Source of the DNA: Winogradskyella helgolandensis
GTDB taxonomy: Bacteria; Bacteroidota; Bacteroidia; Flavobacteriales; Flavobacteriaceae
Length of the DNA stretch: 64,000 nucleotides
Assembly: GCF_013404085.1 (NCBI RefSeq)
Contig: NZ_JABFHO010000001.1
Location: forward strand, 1,809,001-1,873,000
Direction of reading: 5' to 3'
The notes beneath the pieces were generated by a model. The model was not told where the DNA came from. It did not search any database and was given only the letters and a program-made list of their open reading frames with translations. Position numbers and translations under genes: made by a program. Positions 1 to 8,676 of this stretch are shown piece after piece. The stretch's first letter is position 1. The number at the start of each line of letters is the position of its first letter.

Positions 1-230
1 GTCGTTTCAAAATCTGAATTCCTTTCCGATAAGTAAACCAAATCATAACTATTCTGCAGTTTTTCTTCAATAATGTTCAATTCACTAAAATTTGGTTTTT
101 CAAGGTCAAAAGTATTTATAGCACCATTTTCTGAATCATCCATTTCTGAATATTGAATAGACTTTTCATTAGATGCATTGTTGCAATTAAGTAGTAGTAC
201 TAAAATTAAAAGAGTTAAATAGCGTTTCAT
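1..230 (-). CDS. putative lipoprotein, 3' end outside window
   Basis: This is the start of a gene that runs off the left edge; 76 codons are visible. It opens MKRYLTLLILVLLLNC, a short charged then hydrophobic signal with a lipobox-like LLNC at Cys16, so an exported lipoprotein is likely. The visible mature part is acidic and polar and matches no family I recognise. The ATG overlaps the stop of the gene upstream (shared ATGA), so the two are probably co-transcribed and translationally coupled. The real length and function cannot be judged from this window. Confidence 0.7.
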   Translation of the reverse strand, partial: MKRYLTLLILVLLLNCNNASNEKSIQYSEMDDSENGAINTFDLEKPNFSELNIIEEKLQNSYDLVYLSERNSDFET

Positions 231-1117
231 TCTACAATAAATTTAAGTTTCACAATTTTACCATCAACATAGGTTTTACTTAAAATTTTCATCTGTTTTA
301 AACTTTTGGTTGGTGTGGTAAGTTTATTAATAAATTCATTTTTTGTATATAATTCTATGCCTATATCATTTGGGAAAACTTGATAAATTAAGGCCTCACT
401 AGAAAAAATAGTATCGAGATTTGATCTATGTGCTTTCCAATCTATTATGTTTTTATTAGAATAGTAATCTAGCATCAACGCATAATCATCTGTGTCTAAT
501 TTTACGTTGCCATTGTCTATGTTTTTAATGGATTTTACAATGGTGTCTGTTTTATGATAGGGAGACTGTACTACAAATTTTATATAATCTGCCTCGGTTG
601 TATAACTAAAACAACCGTTGGTATTAGATTTTAAGTATGTAGGTGTGTCATCAATATTCAATATTTTTATGTCTAAAGTTATGGAGTTTATAGGTTGCCC
701 TTTAATATCATCTATAAAACAAATGGTATAGGTATGATTTCTGTTGCTAAGCCAAACACCTGCTAAAAGGGTTAAAAGTAGAAAGAGTAATACATAAAAT
801 TTTAGAGCTTTAGATTTTTGGCTAGTTGGTTTACTGTTCGTGATTTTAAAATCTGACCAACTTTTAAAACCAACATAAGTACTCAATAAATTAAGCATGT
901 CAATTCTTGGTAATTTTTCAACATCATTTTTAAAATAGGTGTAAAACCATTTTTCGCTGACTCTTGCTTTAACACTATCAAACAAGTCTTCTTGAAACAT
1001 TACAATCTCATTTCCGCTCCAATCTTTAACAGATTTAGATGCATTATGCTTCTTAAGAAACGTTTTTATAACCAATTCTTTAAGAGAAATAAATATTTTT
1101 AAGTCGTTAGAATTCAA
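227..1117 (-). CDS. unknown single-pass membrane protein with soluble N-terminal module
   Basis: 296 residues, not assigned to a named family. Residues 1-95 are a soluble helical module (motifs DWSGNEIVMFQEDLFDS, SEKWFYTYFKN, LPRIDMLNLLSTYVGFKSW) ending just before one transmembrane helix at about 105-124. The C-terminal 170 residues are predicted outside the membrane; their first part (YTICFIDDIKGQPINSI, then NGCFSYTT) resembles the small beta-sandwich of carboxypeptidase-regulatory-like domains. The N-terminus would therefore be cytoplasmic and the beta domain periplasmic. It overlaps the following lipoprotein gene by 4 bases, so the pair probably acts together at the envelope. Topology is inference; function unknown. 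Confidence 0.75.
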   Translation of the reverse strand: MNSNDLKIFISLKELVIKTFLKKHNASKSVKDWSGNEIVMFQEDLFDSVKARVSEKWFYTYFKNDVEKLPRIDMLNLLSTYVGFKSWSDFKITNSKPTSQKSKALKFYVLLFLLLTLLAGVWLSNRNHTYTICFIDDIKGQPINSITLDIKILNIDDTPTYLKSNTNGCFSYTTEADYIKFVVQSPYHKTDTIVKSIKNIDNGNVKLDTDDYALMLDYYSNKNIIDWKAHRSNLDTIFSSEALIYQVFPNDIGIELYTKNEFINKLTTPTKSLKQMKILSKTYVDGKIVKLKFIVE

Positions 1118-1158
1118 TATTTAAAGTGCTTTAATGGATTTGTTTTTAGTATTGTACA

Positions 1159-1191
1159 CGTTTTACAATTGTTTTACAACAGCTTTACAAT
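1159..1191. promoter_or_regulatory. three tandem 11-bp repeats, TTTACAA core
   Basis: The heptamer TTTACAA occurs at 1162, 1173 and 1184, exactly 11 bp apart, in the intergenic space between the divergent genes starting at 1117 and 1245. One-turn spacing of direct repeats fits cooperative binding of a regulator on one face of the DNA. No regulator is assigned; AT-rich chance repetition is possible. Confidence 0.35.
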
Positions 1192-1244
1192 TGGTGATTC
1201 GCGTTTCCATATAGATTTGATTAAAATCTTAAAAATAAAACATT

Positions 1245-2084
1245 ATGAAACGTAAATCATTAAAAACAGTATTAATCTTATGGAGTGTAGCTATACTTTT
1301 AGTGGCATGTCATCAATCAGAGTCGTCAGAAAATTTTGCTTTAAAAAGTGTTGATGTTGAAGCCAATTTCGAAGCAGTTGAAATTGACGACGTTGAATCT
1401 AACGACAACTCTATTCCGGAATTTAAAAATTTAAAAATCATAAAATCAGCAAATGTAAGATACAAGGTTACAGATGTTAAAATTGCAACGGAACGCGTCA
1501 AACATATTTCACATGCTTATAATTCTTATATATCAGATTTACGATTTGAAAATAATCTTTATAAAAAAGAGAATCGATTCACTTTAAAAGTGCCTTCTAA
1601 AGATTTTGATATTATTATGGACTCTATAAGTAGTGTCGCAGAATTTATTGAATATGAAAATATAACCACAAAAGACGTTACTTCAGAATTTATAGATGTT
1701 GAAGCTAGATTAAAAACTAAATTTGAAGTGAAAGAACGTTACGAAACTATTCTTAGAACCAAAGCCAAAAGTGTCGAGGATTTATTAGGTGTTGAAGAAA
1801 AATTACAACGTATTCAAGAAGAAATCGAATCGAGTCAAGGACAATTAAAATACTTAACTAATAAAGTCGCCTTTAGTACTATTCAAATCGATTTATACGA
1901 AACCGTTGAATACAAAGAAGAACCAGAACATTATAAAAAAACGTTTGTTGCGGAAATAAAAGAAGGTTTTACTTCTGGTTGGGATATTTTAAAATTGTTT
2001 TTTGTTGGTTTAGTATATATTTGGCCGTTTATTGTAATTGGGATTGTAGTTTTTATTTTGATTAAGAAAAGAGTGAAAAAATAA
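1245..2084 (+). CDS. DUF4349-family lipoprotein
   Basis: 279 residues with the DUF4349 layout: signal peptide with lipobox LLVAC (Cys22), an acidic linker, a conserved alpha/beta region from about 65 (SANVRYKVTDVKIATERV, then FTLKVPSKDFD), a long coiled coil at about 150-205 (VEARLKTKFEVKERYETI, EEKLQRIQEEIESSQGQL), a short beta segment, and a C-terminal transmembrane helix at about 248-270 with a basic tail. Family members are membrane-anchored envelope proteins of unknown function. Having both a lipobox and a C-terminal helix would anchor it at both ends. The SprT-like gene follows after 25 bp but has its own promoter-like element. Confidence 0.85.
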   Translation: MKRKSLKTVLILWSVAILLVACHQSESSENFALKSVDVEANFEAVEIDDVESNDNSIPEFKNLKIIKSANVRYKVTDVKIATERVKHISHAYNSYISDLRFENNLYKKENRFTLKVPSKDFDIIMDSISSVAEFIEYENITTKDVTSEFIDVEARLKTKFEVKERYETILRTKAKSVEDLLGVEEKLQRIQEEIESSQGQLKYLTNKVAFSTIQIDLYETVEYKEEPEHYKKTFVAEIKEGFTSGWDILKLFFVGLVYIWPFIVIGIVVFILIKKRVKK

Positions 2085-2096
2085 TAATTTAACGCT

Positions 2097-2104
2097 TATT
2101 TTTG
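2097..2104 (+). promoter_or_regulatory. -7 promoter element TATTTTTG, near-leaderless
   Basis: Matches the Bacteroidetes -7 consensus TAnnTTTG and ends 5 nt before the ATG at 2110, so the transcript would start at or next to the start codon. No good -33 element was identified. Confidence 0.45.
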
Positions 2105-2109
2105 TTTGA

Positions 2110-2709
2110 ATGCAAATACAGCTTTTAAATTTTATTCCTGCTGAGGCACAACCAATGATTACAGAGCTTTTGGCTGTAGATAATTTGACGGTTAAAGTGA
2201 AAAATGAACGTAAAACACGTCATGGAGATTATAGGGAATTACCAAATGGTAAGCATCAAATAACCGTAAATTCTAATCTGAATTCGTATCGGTTTTTAAT
2301 CACATTAATTCATGAAGTTGCTCATTTTGAAACTTATAAAAACTACGGAAGGTTTATTAAGCCGCATGGAAAAGAGTGGAAGCAAACCTTTCAGCATTTA
2401 ATGTTACCATTTTTACGTCCTGAAATCTTTCCTAATGAATTATTACCATTATTAGCGAAACATTTTAAAAACCCAAAAGCGTCGAGCGATACAGATACGC
2501 AGCTCGCCTATGCCTTAAAGCAATTTGACGAAAGTAACGATAAGACCTATGTATTTGAAGTACCTTTGAATACAACCTTTAAGTTATACAATGGTAGAGT
2601 GTTCAAAAAGGGAAGTAAAAGAAGAAAACGCTATGAATGTGTAGAAATTAACTCGGGTAAATTATATTTGTTTAATCCTAACGCAGAAGTTGAATTATTA
2701 GAAGAATGA
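2110..2709 (+). CDS. SprT-like zinc metalloprotein
   Basis: 199 residues. The zinc site is clear: LIHEVAHFETY places His68, Glu69 and His72 in an HExxH motif, and KPHGKEW supplies the third ligand (His86) as in SprT/Spartan proteins. In eukaryotes Spartan cleaves DNA-protein crosslinks; the bacterial role of SprT is poorly defined. There is no signal peptide, so it is cytoplasmic. The tail from about 150 is basic and may contain a small nucleic-acid-binding or zinc-ribbon-like segment, although no CxxC pair is seen. The stop overlaps the manC start in ATGA, indicating an operon and coupling. Confidence 0.85.
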   Translation: MQIQLLNFIPAEAQPMITELLAVDNLTVKVKNERKTRHGDYRELPNGKHQITVNSNLNSYRFLITLIHEVAHFETYKNYGRFIKPHGKEWKQTFQHLMLPFLRPEIFPNELLPLLAKHFKNPKASSDTDTQLAYALKQFDESNDKTYVFEVPLNTTFKLYNGRVFKKGSKRRKRYECVEINSGKLYLFNPNAEVELLEE

Positions 2710-3788
2710 AAAATAAAAATTATTACGCCATACTTATGGCAGGTGGAGTAGGTTCAAGATTTTGGCCAGTAAGTACACAAGATTTTCCTAAACAGTTTCA
2801 CGATATGCTAGGAACAGGAGATACGTTGATACAAAAAACATTTAACCGTCTGGCAGAATTAATTCCAGAAGAAAATATTTTTATATTAACTAATGAACGT
2901 TACAATGATCTTGTTTTTGAACAATTACCTAACGTCACAAAACGACAAGTAGTTTTAGAGCCTGCAATGCGAAATACAGCACCTTGTATATTATATGCAG
3001 CTTTAAAAATTCAGAAAGAAAATGAAGATGCTGTGATGATTGTGGCGCCTAGTGACCATTGGATAGAAGATGAGCAAGCTTTTTCTAATAATGTAAAAAC
3101 AGCCTTTGATTATTGCGAATCTAATGATGCGTTGATGACTTTGGGTATCACACCAACTTTCCCAAATACGGGTTATGGTTATATTGAATATGATAAAACG
3201 GCAACATCAGAAATAAAGCAAGTCAGACAATTTAGAGAAAAACCAGATTATGAAACAGCAAAATCGTTTATAAGTCAAGGAAATTTTTTATGGAATGCTG
3301 GGATTTTTATGTGGAGTGCTAAATCGGTTATTTCTGCCTTTAAGAACAATCAGCCAAAATTATTTGAGTTGTTTGAAAGTGGTTACGCTGTTTATAACAC
3401 TGAGTTTGAAGATGAATTTATAAAAGAGAATTACCAAAAAGCTGAAAATATATCTGTCGATTACGCATTGATGGAAAAGAGCGATAATGTATTTGTTATT
3501 CCGGCAACTTTCGATTGGAATGACCTAGGTACTTGGGGAAGTCTTTATGATAAATTAGATAAAGATGACAACAATAATGCGATTGTAAATGCAAAGACTT
3601 TATTGGAAGATGCAAATGGGAATATGATTCGGTCTAAACACGATAAAATAGTGGTTGTAGACGGACTAAAAGATTACATAATTGTTGATAAAGATGAAGT
3701 TTTACTTATCTTTCCTAAAGCAAAGGAACAAGATATAAAAAAAGTACTTCAAAATGTGAAAGCTAATTTTGGAGAAGAATATGGATAA
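2706..3788 (+). CDS. manC: mannose-1-phosphate guanylyltransferase
   Basis: 360 residues; makes GDP-mannose from mannose-1-phosphate and GTP for surface polysaccharide and glycoprotein synthesis. The nucleotidyltransferase signature is at residues 10-23 (LMAGGVGSRFWPVS); PSDHWI, FREKPDY and NAGIFMW are the other characteristic blocks of the GMP_type family. The length matches the single-domain form: the C-terminal phosphomannose isomerase cupin of the long type is absent. It overlaps sprT by 4 bases. Cytoplasmic. Confidence 0.93.
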   Translation: MKNKNYYAILMAGGVGSRFWPVSTQDFPKQFHDMLGTGDTLIQKTFNRLAELIPEENIFILTNERYNDLVFEQLPNVTKRQVVLEPAMRNTAPCILYAALKIQKENEDAVMIVAPSDHWIEDEQAFSNNVKTAFDYCESNDALMTLGITPTFPNTGYGYIEYDKTATSEIKQVRQFREKPDYETAKSFISQGNFLWNAGIFMWSAKSVISAFKNNQPKLFELFESGYAVYNTEFEDEFIKENYQKAENISVDYALMEKSDNVFVIPATFDWNDLGTWGSLYDKLDKDDNNNAIVNAKTLLEDANGNMIRSKHDKIVVVDGLKDYIIVDKDEVLLIFPKAKEQDIKKVLQNVKANFGEEYG

Positions 3789-3883
3789 CCATTTTGCATA
3801 AGATATTTAAAATTGTAAATAATTAATGTTGATTCCTTAATCCTGGATTTTGGAATTTAATATTTGGATTTTTTTCTAGAACT

Positions 3884-5377
3884 ATGAGTGACGAAAATAA
3901 ATTTAATTTTTCTGAAGAAGAGCAGCAGCAAATTACCAACGAGATGAATAAGGAAGCTGCAGTTGAAGAAAAGAAAGACGCTGTAAAAAAAGATGCTCAG
4001 GGCTTGTTTGCAAGTGTTAAAACGTTTTTAAGCGAACTACTCGATTTTAGAGAGGATACAGATAGAGATGCCACCATTACAGCAATAAAAGCTGATATAC
4101 CTTTTAAAGGAGCAACAGCTTGGATTTTGGTCTGCTCTATTTTTGTGGCTTCTGTGGGTCTTAATGCCGATTCTACAGCTGTTGTGATTGGTGCCATGTT
4201 AATTTCCCCATTAATGGGACCCATATTAGGAATAGGTTTGTCTATTGCGATCAATGATATTGATACTTTAAAAAAGTCGCTTATCAATTTGGCAACAATG
4301 ATTGTTCTAAGTTTGTTAACGGCATTTTTATTCTTTTATTTATTTCCACTTAGTGAAGATACCAATGAGTTAATGGGACGAACGCGTCCTGATATTCGTG
4401 ATGTTCTTATTGCCTTTTTTGGTGGTTTAGCCTTAATCATAGCACGTACCAAAAAGGGGACTATTGCCTCGGTTATATTTGGTGTGGCTATTGCTACAGC
4501 ATTAATGCCGCCATTATGTACGGCTGGTTATGGTTTGGCTATAGGTAATTGGCAATTTTTTGGTGGAGCTATGTATTTATTCACCATAAACACCATATTT
4601 ATTGCTTTAGCCACGTTTTTGGTGTTAAAAATATTGCGTTTCCCAATGCTTAAATACGCGAATTCTGCAAAAAGAAAACGTACGTCTAGAGTCGCAATGG
4701 GAGTAGCAATTGTAGTAATGATTCCTGCTATATGGACGTTTTTAACAGTCCTAAATGAGAGTAAAATTAATCGAGATTATCAAGCTTTTCTTAAGTCTGA
4801 AATTCATGAAAACCGCAGCTTATGGCTATATGACGAAGATCTTGATATGGACGCCAAAACGATGAACCTATATTTTAATGGAGAAATTAGTGACGAGATG
4901 GTGTCTGCTTTACAGAATTCTAAAAATGAATCTGTAGATTTAAAAGAGTTTAAGTTAGTTATTAATGCAAACAAAACTAGAAGTACCGATCGTTTAGCAG
5001 AATCGTTGGATAGAGCCTATGCTGATTTAGATCGAAAAGATAATATCATTGATGGTCTTCAGAGTCAGATAGAGGCCTTACAATCCAATATTTCAAACTT
5101 AAATAAAGTTATAGAATCTAAAGATACCAATAAGAACGCGGTGTCATTTAGTGCCTTGTCTCGTGATGCTAAAATTAAATTTAGTGATTTAGAGTATTTT
5201 GGTTACGCTAAAATGTTAGAGTCAAAAGATTTTATAAATATTGATACGATAACCGTTGCTAATGTAAGGTGGAAAGTAAAACTTGCTGATAGTCTAGTTT
5301 TATCAAAAGAACGCGATTTACAAAAATGGCTTAAGAATGAATTAAAAGTAGATACGGTATTTATAAAGCGAAATTAA
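3884..5377 (+). CDS. DUF389 (TIGR00341-type) membrane protein
   Basis: 497 residues. An acidic soluble N-terminus (1-70) precedes a hydrophobic core with about six membrane segments between 75 and 290, including the DUF389 hallmark VVIGAMLISPLMGPILGIGLSI and the ALMPPLCTAGYGLA block. After the last helix (about 268-288) there is an extracytoplasmic domain with a coiled coil at roughly 375-420 (LDRKDNIIDGLQSQIEAL). The family is of unknown function; a transport role is only inferred from topology. It ends 3 bp from the stop of the convergent mlaF with no visible terminator. Confidence 0.85.
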   Translation: MSDENKFNFSEEEQQQITNEMNKEAAVEEKKDAVKKDAQGLFASVKTFLSELLDFREDTDRDATITAIKADIPFKGATAWILVCSIFVASVGLNADSTAVVIGAMLISPLMGPILGIGLSIAINDIDTLKKSLINLATMIVLSLLTAFLFFYLFPLSEDTNELMGRTRPDIRDVLIAFFGGLALIIARTKKGTIASVIFGVAIATALMPPLCTAGYGLAIGNWQFFGGAMYLFTINTIFIALATFLVLKILRFPMLKYANSAKRKRTSRVAMGVAIVVMIPAIWTFLTVLNESKINRDYQAFLKSEIHENRSLWLYDEDLDMDAKTMNLYFNGEISDEMVSALQNSKNESVDLKEFKLVINANKTRSTDRLAESLDRAYADLDRKDNIIDGLQSQIEALQSNISNLNKVIESKDTNKNAVSFSALSRDAKIKFSDLEYFGYAKMLESKDFINIDTITVANVRWKVKLADSLVLSKERDLQKWLKNELKVDTVFIKRN

Positions 5378-5380
5378 AAA

Positions 5381-6148
5381 TTATTCGCTTTCTTCAAGAT
5401 ACATTTTACGTACTTTTCTAAATAATTCAGAAGAATAAACAAAGTTGGTTACGGCTTCGTTATCGGTTCTAAATATCGTTTCACTAGAACCTTCCCATTC
5501 TAATAGCCCATTTTTTAGAAAAACGATTTTTTCTCCAATTTCCATCACCGAGTTCATATCATGTGTGTTGACTACTGTAGTGATATTGAATTCATCTGTT
5601 ATTTCTTGAATTAAGTTATCAATAACTATAGCTGTTTTAGGATCTAGACCAGAGTTTGGTTCATCACAAAAGAGATATTTAGGCCTATTAACTATAGCTC
5701 TAGCAATAGCAACGCGCTTTTGCATACCACCTGAAGCTTCACTTGGCATTTTTTTGTGAGCGTCATCTAAGTTAACACGTTTTAAAACTTCGTCAACACG
5801 ATCCTCCATTTCGCTTTTACTTTGTTTTGTGAACATGCGTAGAGGAAACATTACATTTTCTGCAATGGTCATGGAATCAAACAAGGCGCTACCTTGAAAA
5901 ACCATTCCCATTTCTGACCGTAAGTTTGTTTTTTCGTTTCGTGATAATTTGCTAAAATTTTTACCTTCGTACGAAATAGAACCACTTTCATATTCAAACA
6001 GTCCAAGTAGGCATTTTAAGAAAACCGTTTTACCAGAGCCACTCTGGCCAATAACTAAGTTGGTTTTTCCTTTTTCAAAAGATGTCGTTATGCCTTTTAA
6101 AATTTGAGTATCTCCAAACGATTTCTTTAAGTCTTTTACTTCTATCAT
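5381..6148 (-). CDS. mlaF: MlaF-type ABC transporter ATPase
   Basis: 255 residues; ATPase of an MlaE-type importer that moves phospholipids between the outer and inner membrane. Walker A is GQSGSGKT (34-41), the signature SGGMQKR is near 139-145, Walker B is YLFCDEP (158-164) and the H-loop histidine is His196. I start at the ATG at 6148 (MIEVKDLKKSFG): the longer reading frame adds 21 residues that only translate the end of mlaE, and 6148 leaves a 2-nt gap to the mlaE stop, a normal operon junction. No MlaD (MCE) gene lies in this operon, so the substrate-binding partner must be elsewhere. Confidence 0.92.
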   Translation of the reverse strand: MIEVKDLKKSFGDTQILKGITTSFEKGKTNLVIGQSGSGKTVFLKCLLGLFEYESGSISYEGKNFSKLSRNEKTNLRSEMGMVFQGSALFDSMTIAENVMFPLRMFTKQSKSEMEDRVDEVLKRVNLDDAHKKMPSEASGGMQKRVAIARAIVNRPKYLFCDEPNSGLDPKTAIVIDNLIQEITDEFNITTVVNTHDMNSVMEIGEKIVFLKNGLLEWEGSSETIFRTDNEAVTNFVYSSELFRKVRKMYLEESE

Positions 6149-6150
6149 AA

Positions 6151-6888
6151 TTAGCCTAGCAATATACTGGTTAGTAAAAAGTTGACAAGTATTATTAACA
6201 CACTCGTCCAAACAAAAGAGGTTGTACTTGCTTTACCAACTTCTAGGGCACCACCTTTCATAAAATAACCATAATAAGAAGGTATGGTTGCTAATAAAAA
6301 TGCAAATACAAAGGTTTTTATAAAAGCGTATATAAAATGAAATGGAATAAAATCTAATTGTACTCCTTCTACATAATCTTCCATAGTACCATAGCCACCA
6401 TAAACACATGCCATAAGTCCACCTAATATTCCTAAAAACATGGCGATAGAAATTACAAACGGATATAAGGTTAAAGCAATAAATTTGGGGAATACTAAAT
6501 AATTAATAGCGTTAATTCCCATGACTTCTAAAGCATCAATTTGTTCGGTAACTCGCATAGTTCCAATACTCGATGTAATAAAAGAACCCACTTTACCTGC
6601 CATGATAATGGAGATAAATGTTGGTGCAAATTCTAAAATTATCGATTGACGCGTTGCAAAGCCTACCAAATATTTAGGCATTAAAGGACTCGTCATATTC
6701 AACGAGGTTTGTATCGCTACTACTCCTCCAACAAAAAACGAAATAAAGGCAACAATACCTAGTGAGCCAATGATAAGATCATCAATGTCTTTTAAGATTA
6801 AGGGTTTCATCACCGACCATTTAGTAGGTCTGCGAAAAATATCCTTAATCATAATAAAATAGGTGCCAATATTATGTAGGTATTTCAT
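6151..6888 (-). CDS. mlaE: MlaE-type ABC transporter permease
   Basis: 245 residues from the ATG at 6888; a TTG two codons upstream is less likely. It is an integral inner-membrane protein of the MlaE/YrbE family with the conserved central block (FAPTFISIIMAGKVGSFITS, then MRVTEQIDALEVMGINA) that contacts the ATPase. About five hydrophobic segments are visible. It is immediately followed by its ATPase partner and should form an MlaE2F2 core for lipid asymmetry maintenance. The direction of transport cannot be told from sequence. Confidence 0.92.
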   Translation of the reverse strand: MKYLHNIGTYFIMIKDIFRRPTKWSVMKPLILKDIDDLIIGSLGIVAFISFFVGGVVAIQTSLNMTSPLMPKYLVGFATRQSIILEFAPTFISIIMAGKVGSFITSSIGTMRVTEQIDALEVMGINAINYLVFPKFIALTLYPFVISIAMFLGILGGLMACVYGGYGTMEDYVEGVQLDFIPFHFIYAFIKTFVFAFLLATIPSYYGYFMKGGALEVGKASTTSFVWTSVLIILVNFLLTSILLG

Positions 6889-6966
6889 GTGCAAATTTAT
6901 TAATGCTAAAGTATAAAAAATGATTAGTTATTAATGTTAATTTAAACTAAGATAATTTAAAAACCG

Positions 6967-6974
6967 TATTTTTG
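6967..6974 (+). promoter_or_regulatory. -7 promoter element TATTTTTG before pafA
   Basis: Fits TAnnTTTG and lies 25 nt before the pafA ATG at 7000, in the divergent gap to mlaE. Confidence 0.45.
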
Positions 6975-6999
6975 AGGCTCACATTAAAGTCCTATTCAA

Positions 7000-8667
7000 A
7001 TGAAAAACATCTTCTCTCTAATTGTTGTTTTGTTTGTTTTTTGCTCTTGTGGAGCACAAAATACAACTACTGACATAAAAAAGGAAACTTCAGTTTTAGA
7101 AACTACTGCTAGACCAAAATTAATTGTTGGTATTGTAGTCGATCAAATGCGTTATGATTACTTAACACGTTTCGAATCTAAATTTGGAGATGGAGGTTTT
7201 AACCGCATGATAAATGAAGGTTTTAATTGTAAAAATAATCATTTCAATTATGTGCCAACTTATACTGGCCCAGGTCATGCATCTGTGTATACAGGCACAA
7301 CTCCCAAAACTCACGGCATCATAGGAAATAATTGGTACGATAAAGAAATTAAAGAATCTGTGTATTGTGCTGGTGATGATAATGTAACTTCAGTAGGTAC
7401 AGATGATAAAGCGGGTAAAATGTCACCGCATAGATTGCAAACGACAACTATTGGTGACGAGAACAGGTTGTTTACCCAAATGCAAGGTAAAACAATAGGA
7501 ATTTCTTTAAAAGATAGAGGAGCAATCTTACCAGCTGGGCATACCGCAAATGCAGCGTACTGGTTTCATGGAAGAGATGAAGGACGTTGGATTTCTAGCT
7601 CATTTTACATGAATGATTTGCCACAATGGGTTAAGGATTTTAATACGTCAGATAAAGCAGAATCGTACTTAAAGGAATGGGATACATTTTATGATATTTC
7701 AACATATACAGAAAGTGGAGTTGATGAAAATACATTTGAAGGTGGTTTTAAAGGAAAAGAAAAAGCGACCTTTCCGTATGACTTAAAAGCATTAAGTAAA
7801 GACAATAGAGGTTTTGATATTTTAAAAGCCACTCCTTATGGAAATGATTTAACAACCGATTTCGCAATTGCAGCTATTAAAGCTGAGAATTTAGGACAAG
7901 ATAAAACTACAGATGTGCTTGCAGTGAGTTATTCAGCTACGGATTATGTAGGGCATAATTTCGGTGTAAATTCTAAAGAAGTTCAGGATACTTACATCCG
8001 TTTAGATAAGGATGTAGAACGCTTATTCAATTATTTAGACTCAACTGTTGGTCAAGGTGAATACACTGTTTTTTTAACGGCAGATCATGGAGCTGTAGAT
8101 GTGCCTTCTTATTTACATTCGGTTAAAGTACCTGCAGGTTATGTAGATAATAAGGATAGAAAAGTTAAATTAAACACTTTTTTAAATACAACTTATGGTA
8201 CTGAGGATATTGTAGAAAATATTAGTAATGATCAAATATTCTTAGATAGAGCTAAAGTAAAAGCCTTAGGGTTAAAGCTTAGTGAAGTTCAGGATGCCAT
8301 TGCCATGGAGGAGTTGAGTTATACAAATATTTCTAAAGTTTATACAGCAACGACTATGAGTACTACAAGTTTTTCAAAAGGAGTAGAGGAGTTGTTGCAA
8401 AATGGTTTTAATCAAAAACGTTCGGGCGATGTTATTTTAGTTAATGATTCAGCTTTTATTTCATATAGTAAAACAGGTTCTACGCATGGTAGTGGATTAA
8501 ATTACGATACTCATGTACCATTATTATTCTTTGGTAAAGGAATTAAGCATGGTCAGACATTTGATAAAACTGTAATTCCGGATATTGCTCCTACAATTTC
8601 AGCATTATTAGGTATTAGTTTTCCTAACGGAGCAACTGGCCAACCTTTAGGGTTTGTGATTGATTAA
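7000..8667 (+). CDS. pafA: PafA-type alkaline phosphatase
   Basis: 555 residues, of the phosphate-irrepressible PafA family studied in Elizabethkingia. Zn-dependent phosphomonoesterase of the alkaline phosphatase superfamily. The metal-binding Asp is in VVDQMRYDYL (Asp49), the nucleophile is Thr89 in YTGPGHAS, the oxyanion Asn is Asn110 (GNNWYD), and the Lys/Arg pair that defines the monoesterase type is Lys173/Arg175 in GISLKDRGAILPAGH. The 21-residue Thr-to-Asn spacing equals that of characterised PafA (Thr79/Asn100). Further metal ligands lie in TADHGA and near STHGSG. The N-terminus (VLFVFCSCGAQ) is a lipoprotein-type signal, so it acts in the periplasm or at the surface and supplies phosphate from organic esters. 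Confidence 0.93.
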   Translation: MKNIFSLIVVLFVFCSCGAQNTTTDIKKETSVLETTARPKLIVGIVVDQMRYDYLTRFESKFGDGGFNRMINEGFNCKNNHFNYVPTYTGPGHASVYTGTTPKTHGIIGNNWYDKEIKESVYCAGDDNVTSVGTDDKAGKMSPHRLQTTTIGDENRLFTQMQGKTIGISLKDRGAILPAGHTANAAYWFHGRDEGRWISSSFYMNDLPQWVKDFNTSDKAESYLKEWDTFYDISTYTESGVDENTFEGGFKGKEKATFPYDLKALSKDNRGFDILKATPYGNDLTTDFAIAAIKAENLGQDKTTDVLAVSYSATDYVGHNFGVNSKEVQDTYIRLDKDVERLFNYLDSTVGQGEYTVFLTADHGAVDVPSYLHSVKVPAGYVDNKDRKVKLNTFLNTTYGTEDIVENISNDQIFLDRAKVKALGLKLSEVQDAIAMEELSYTNISKVYTATTMSTTSFSKGVEELLQNGFNQKRSGDVILVNDSAFISYSKTGSTHGSGLNYDTHVPLLFFGKGIKHGQTFDKTVIPDIAPTISALLGISFPNGATGQPLGFVID

Positions 8668-8676
8668 GACCTTATT

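Noticed and set aside
5381..6211. Longer mlaF start at 6211
   Set aside because: The added 21 residues overlap the mlaE coding end and show no conservation; the ATG at 6148 gives the normal ABC N-terminus.
6690..6705. Additional LytTR site ACTCGTCATA inside mlaE
   Set aside because: No 21-bp-spaced partner, inside a coding frame and without a -7 element.
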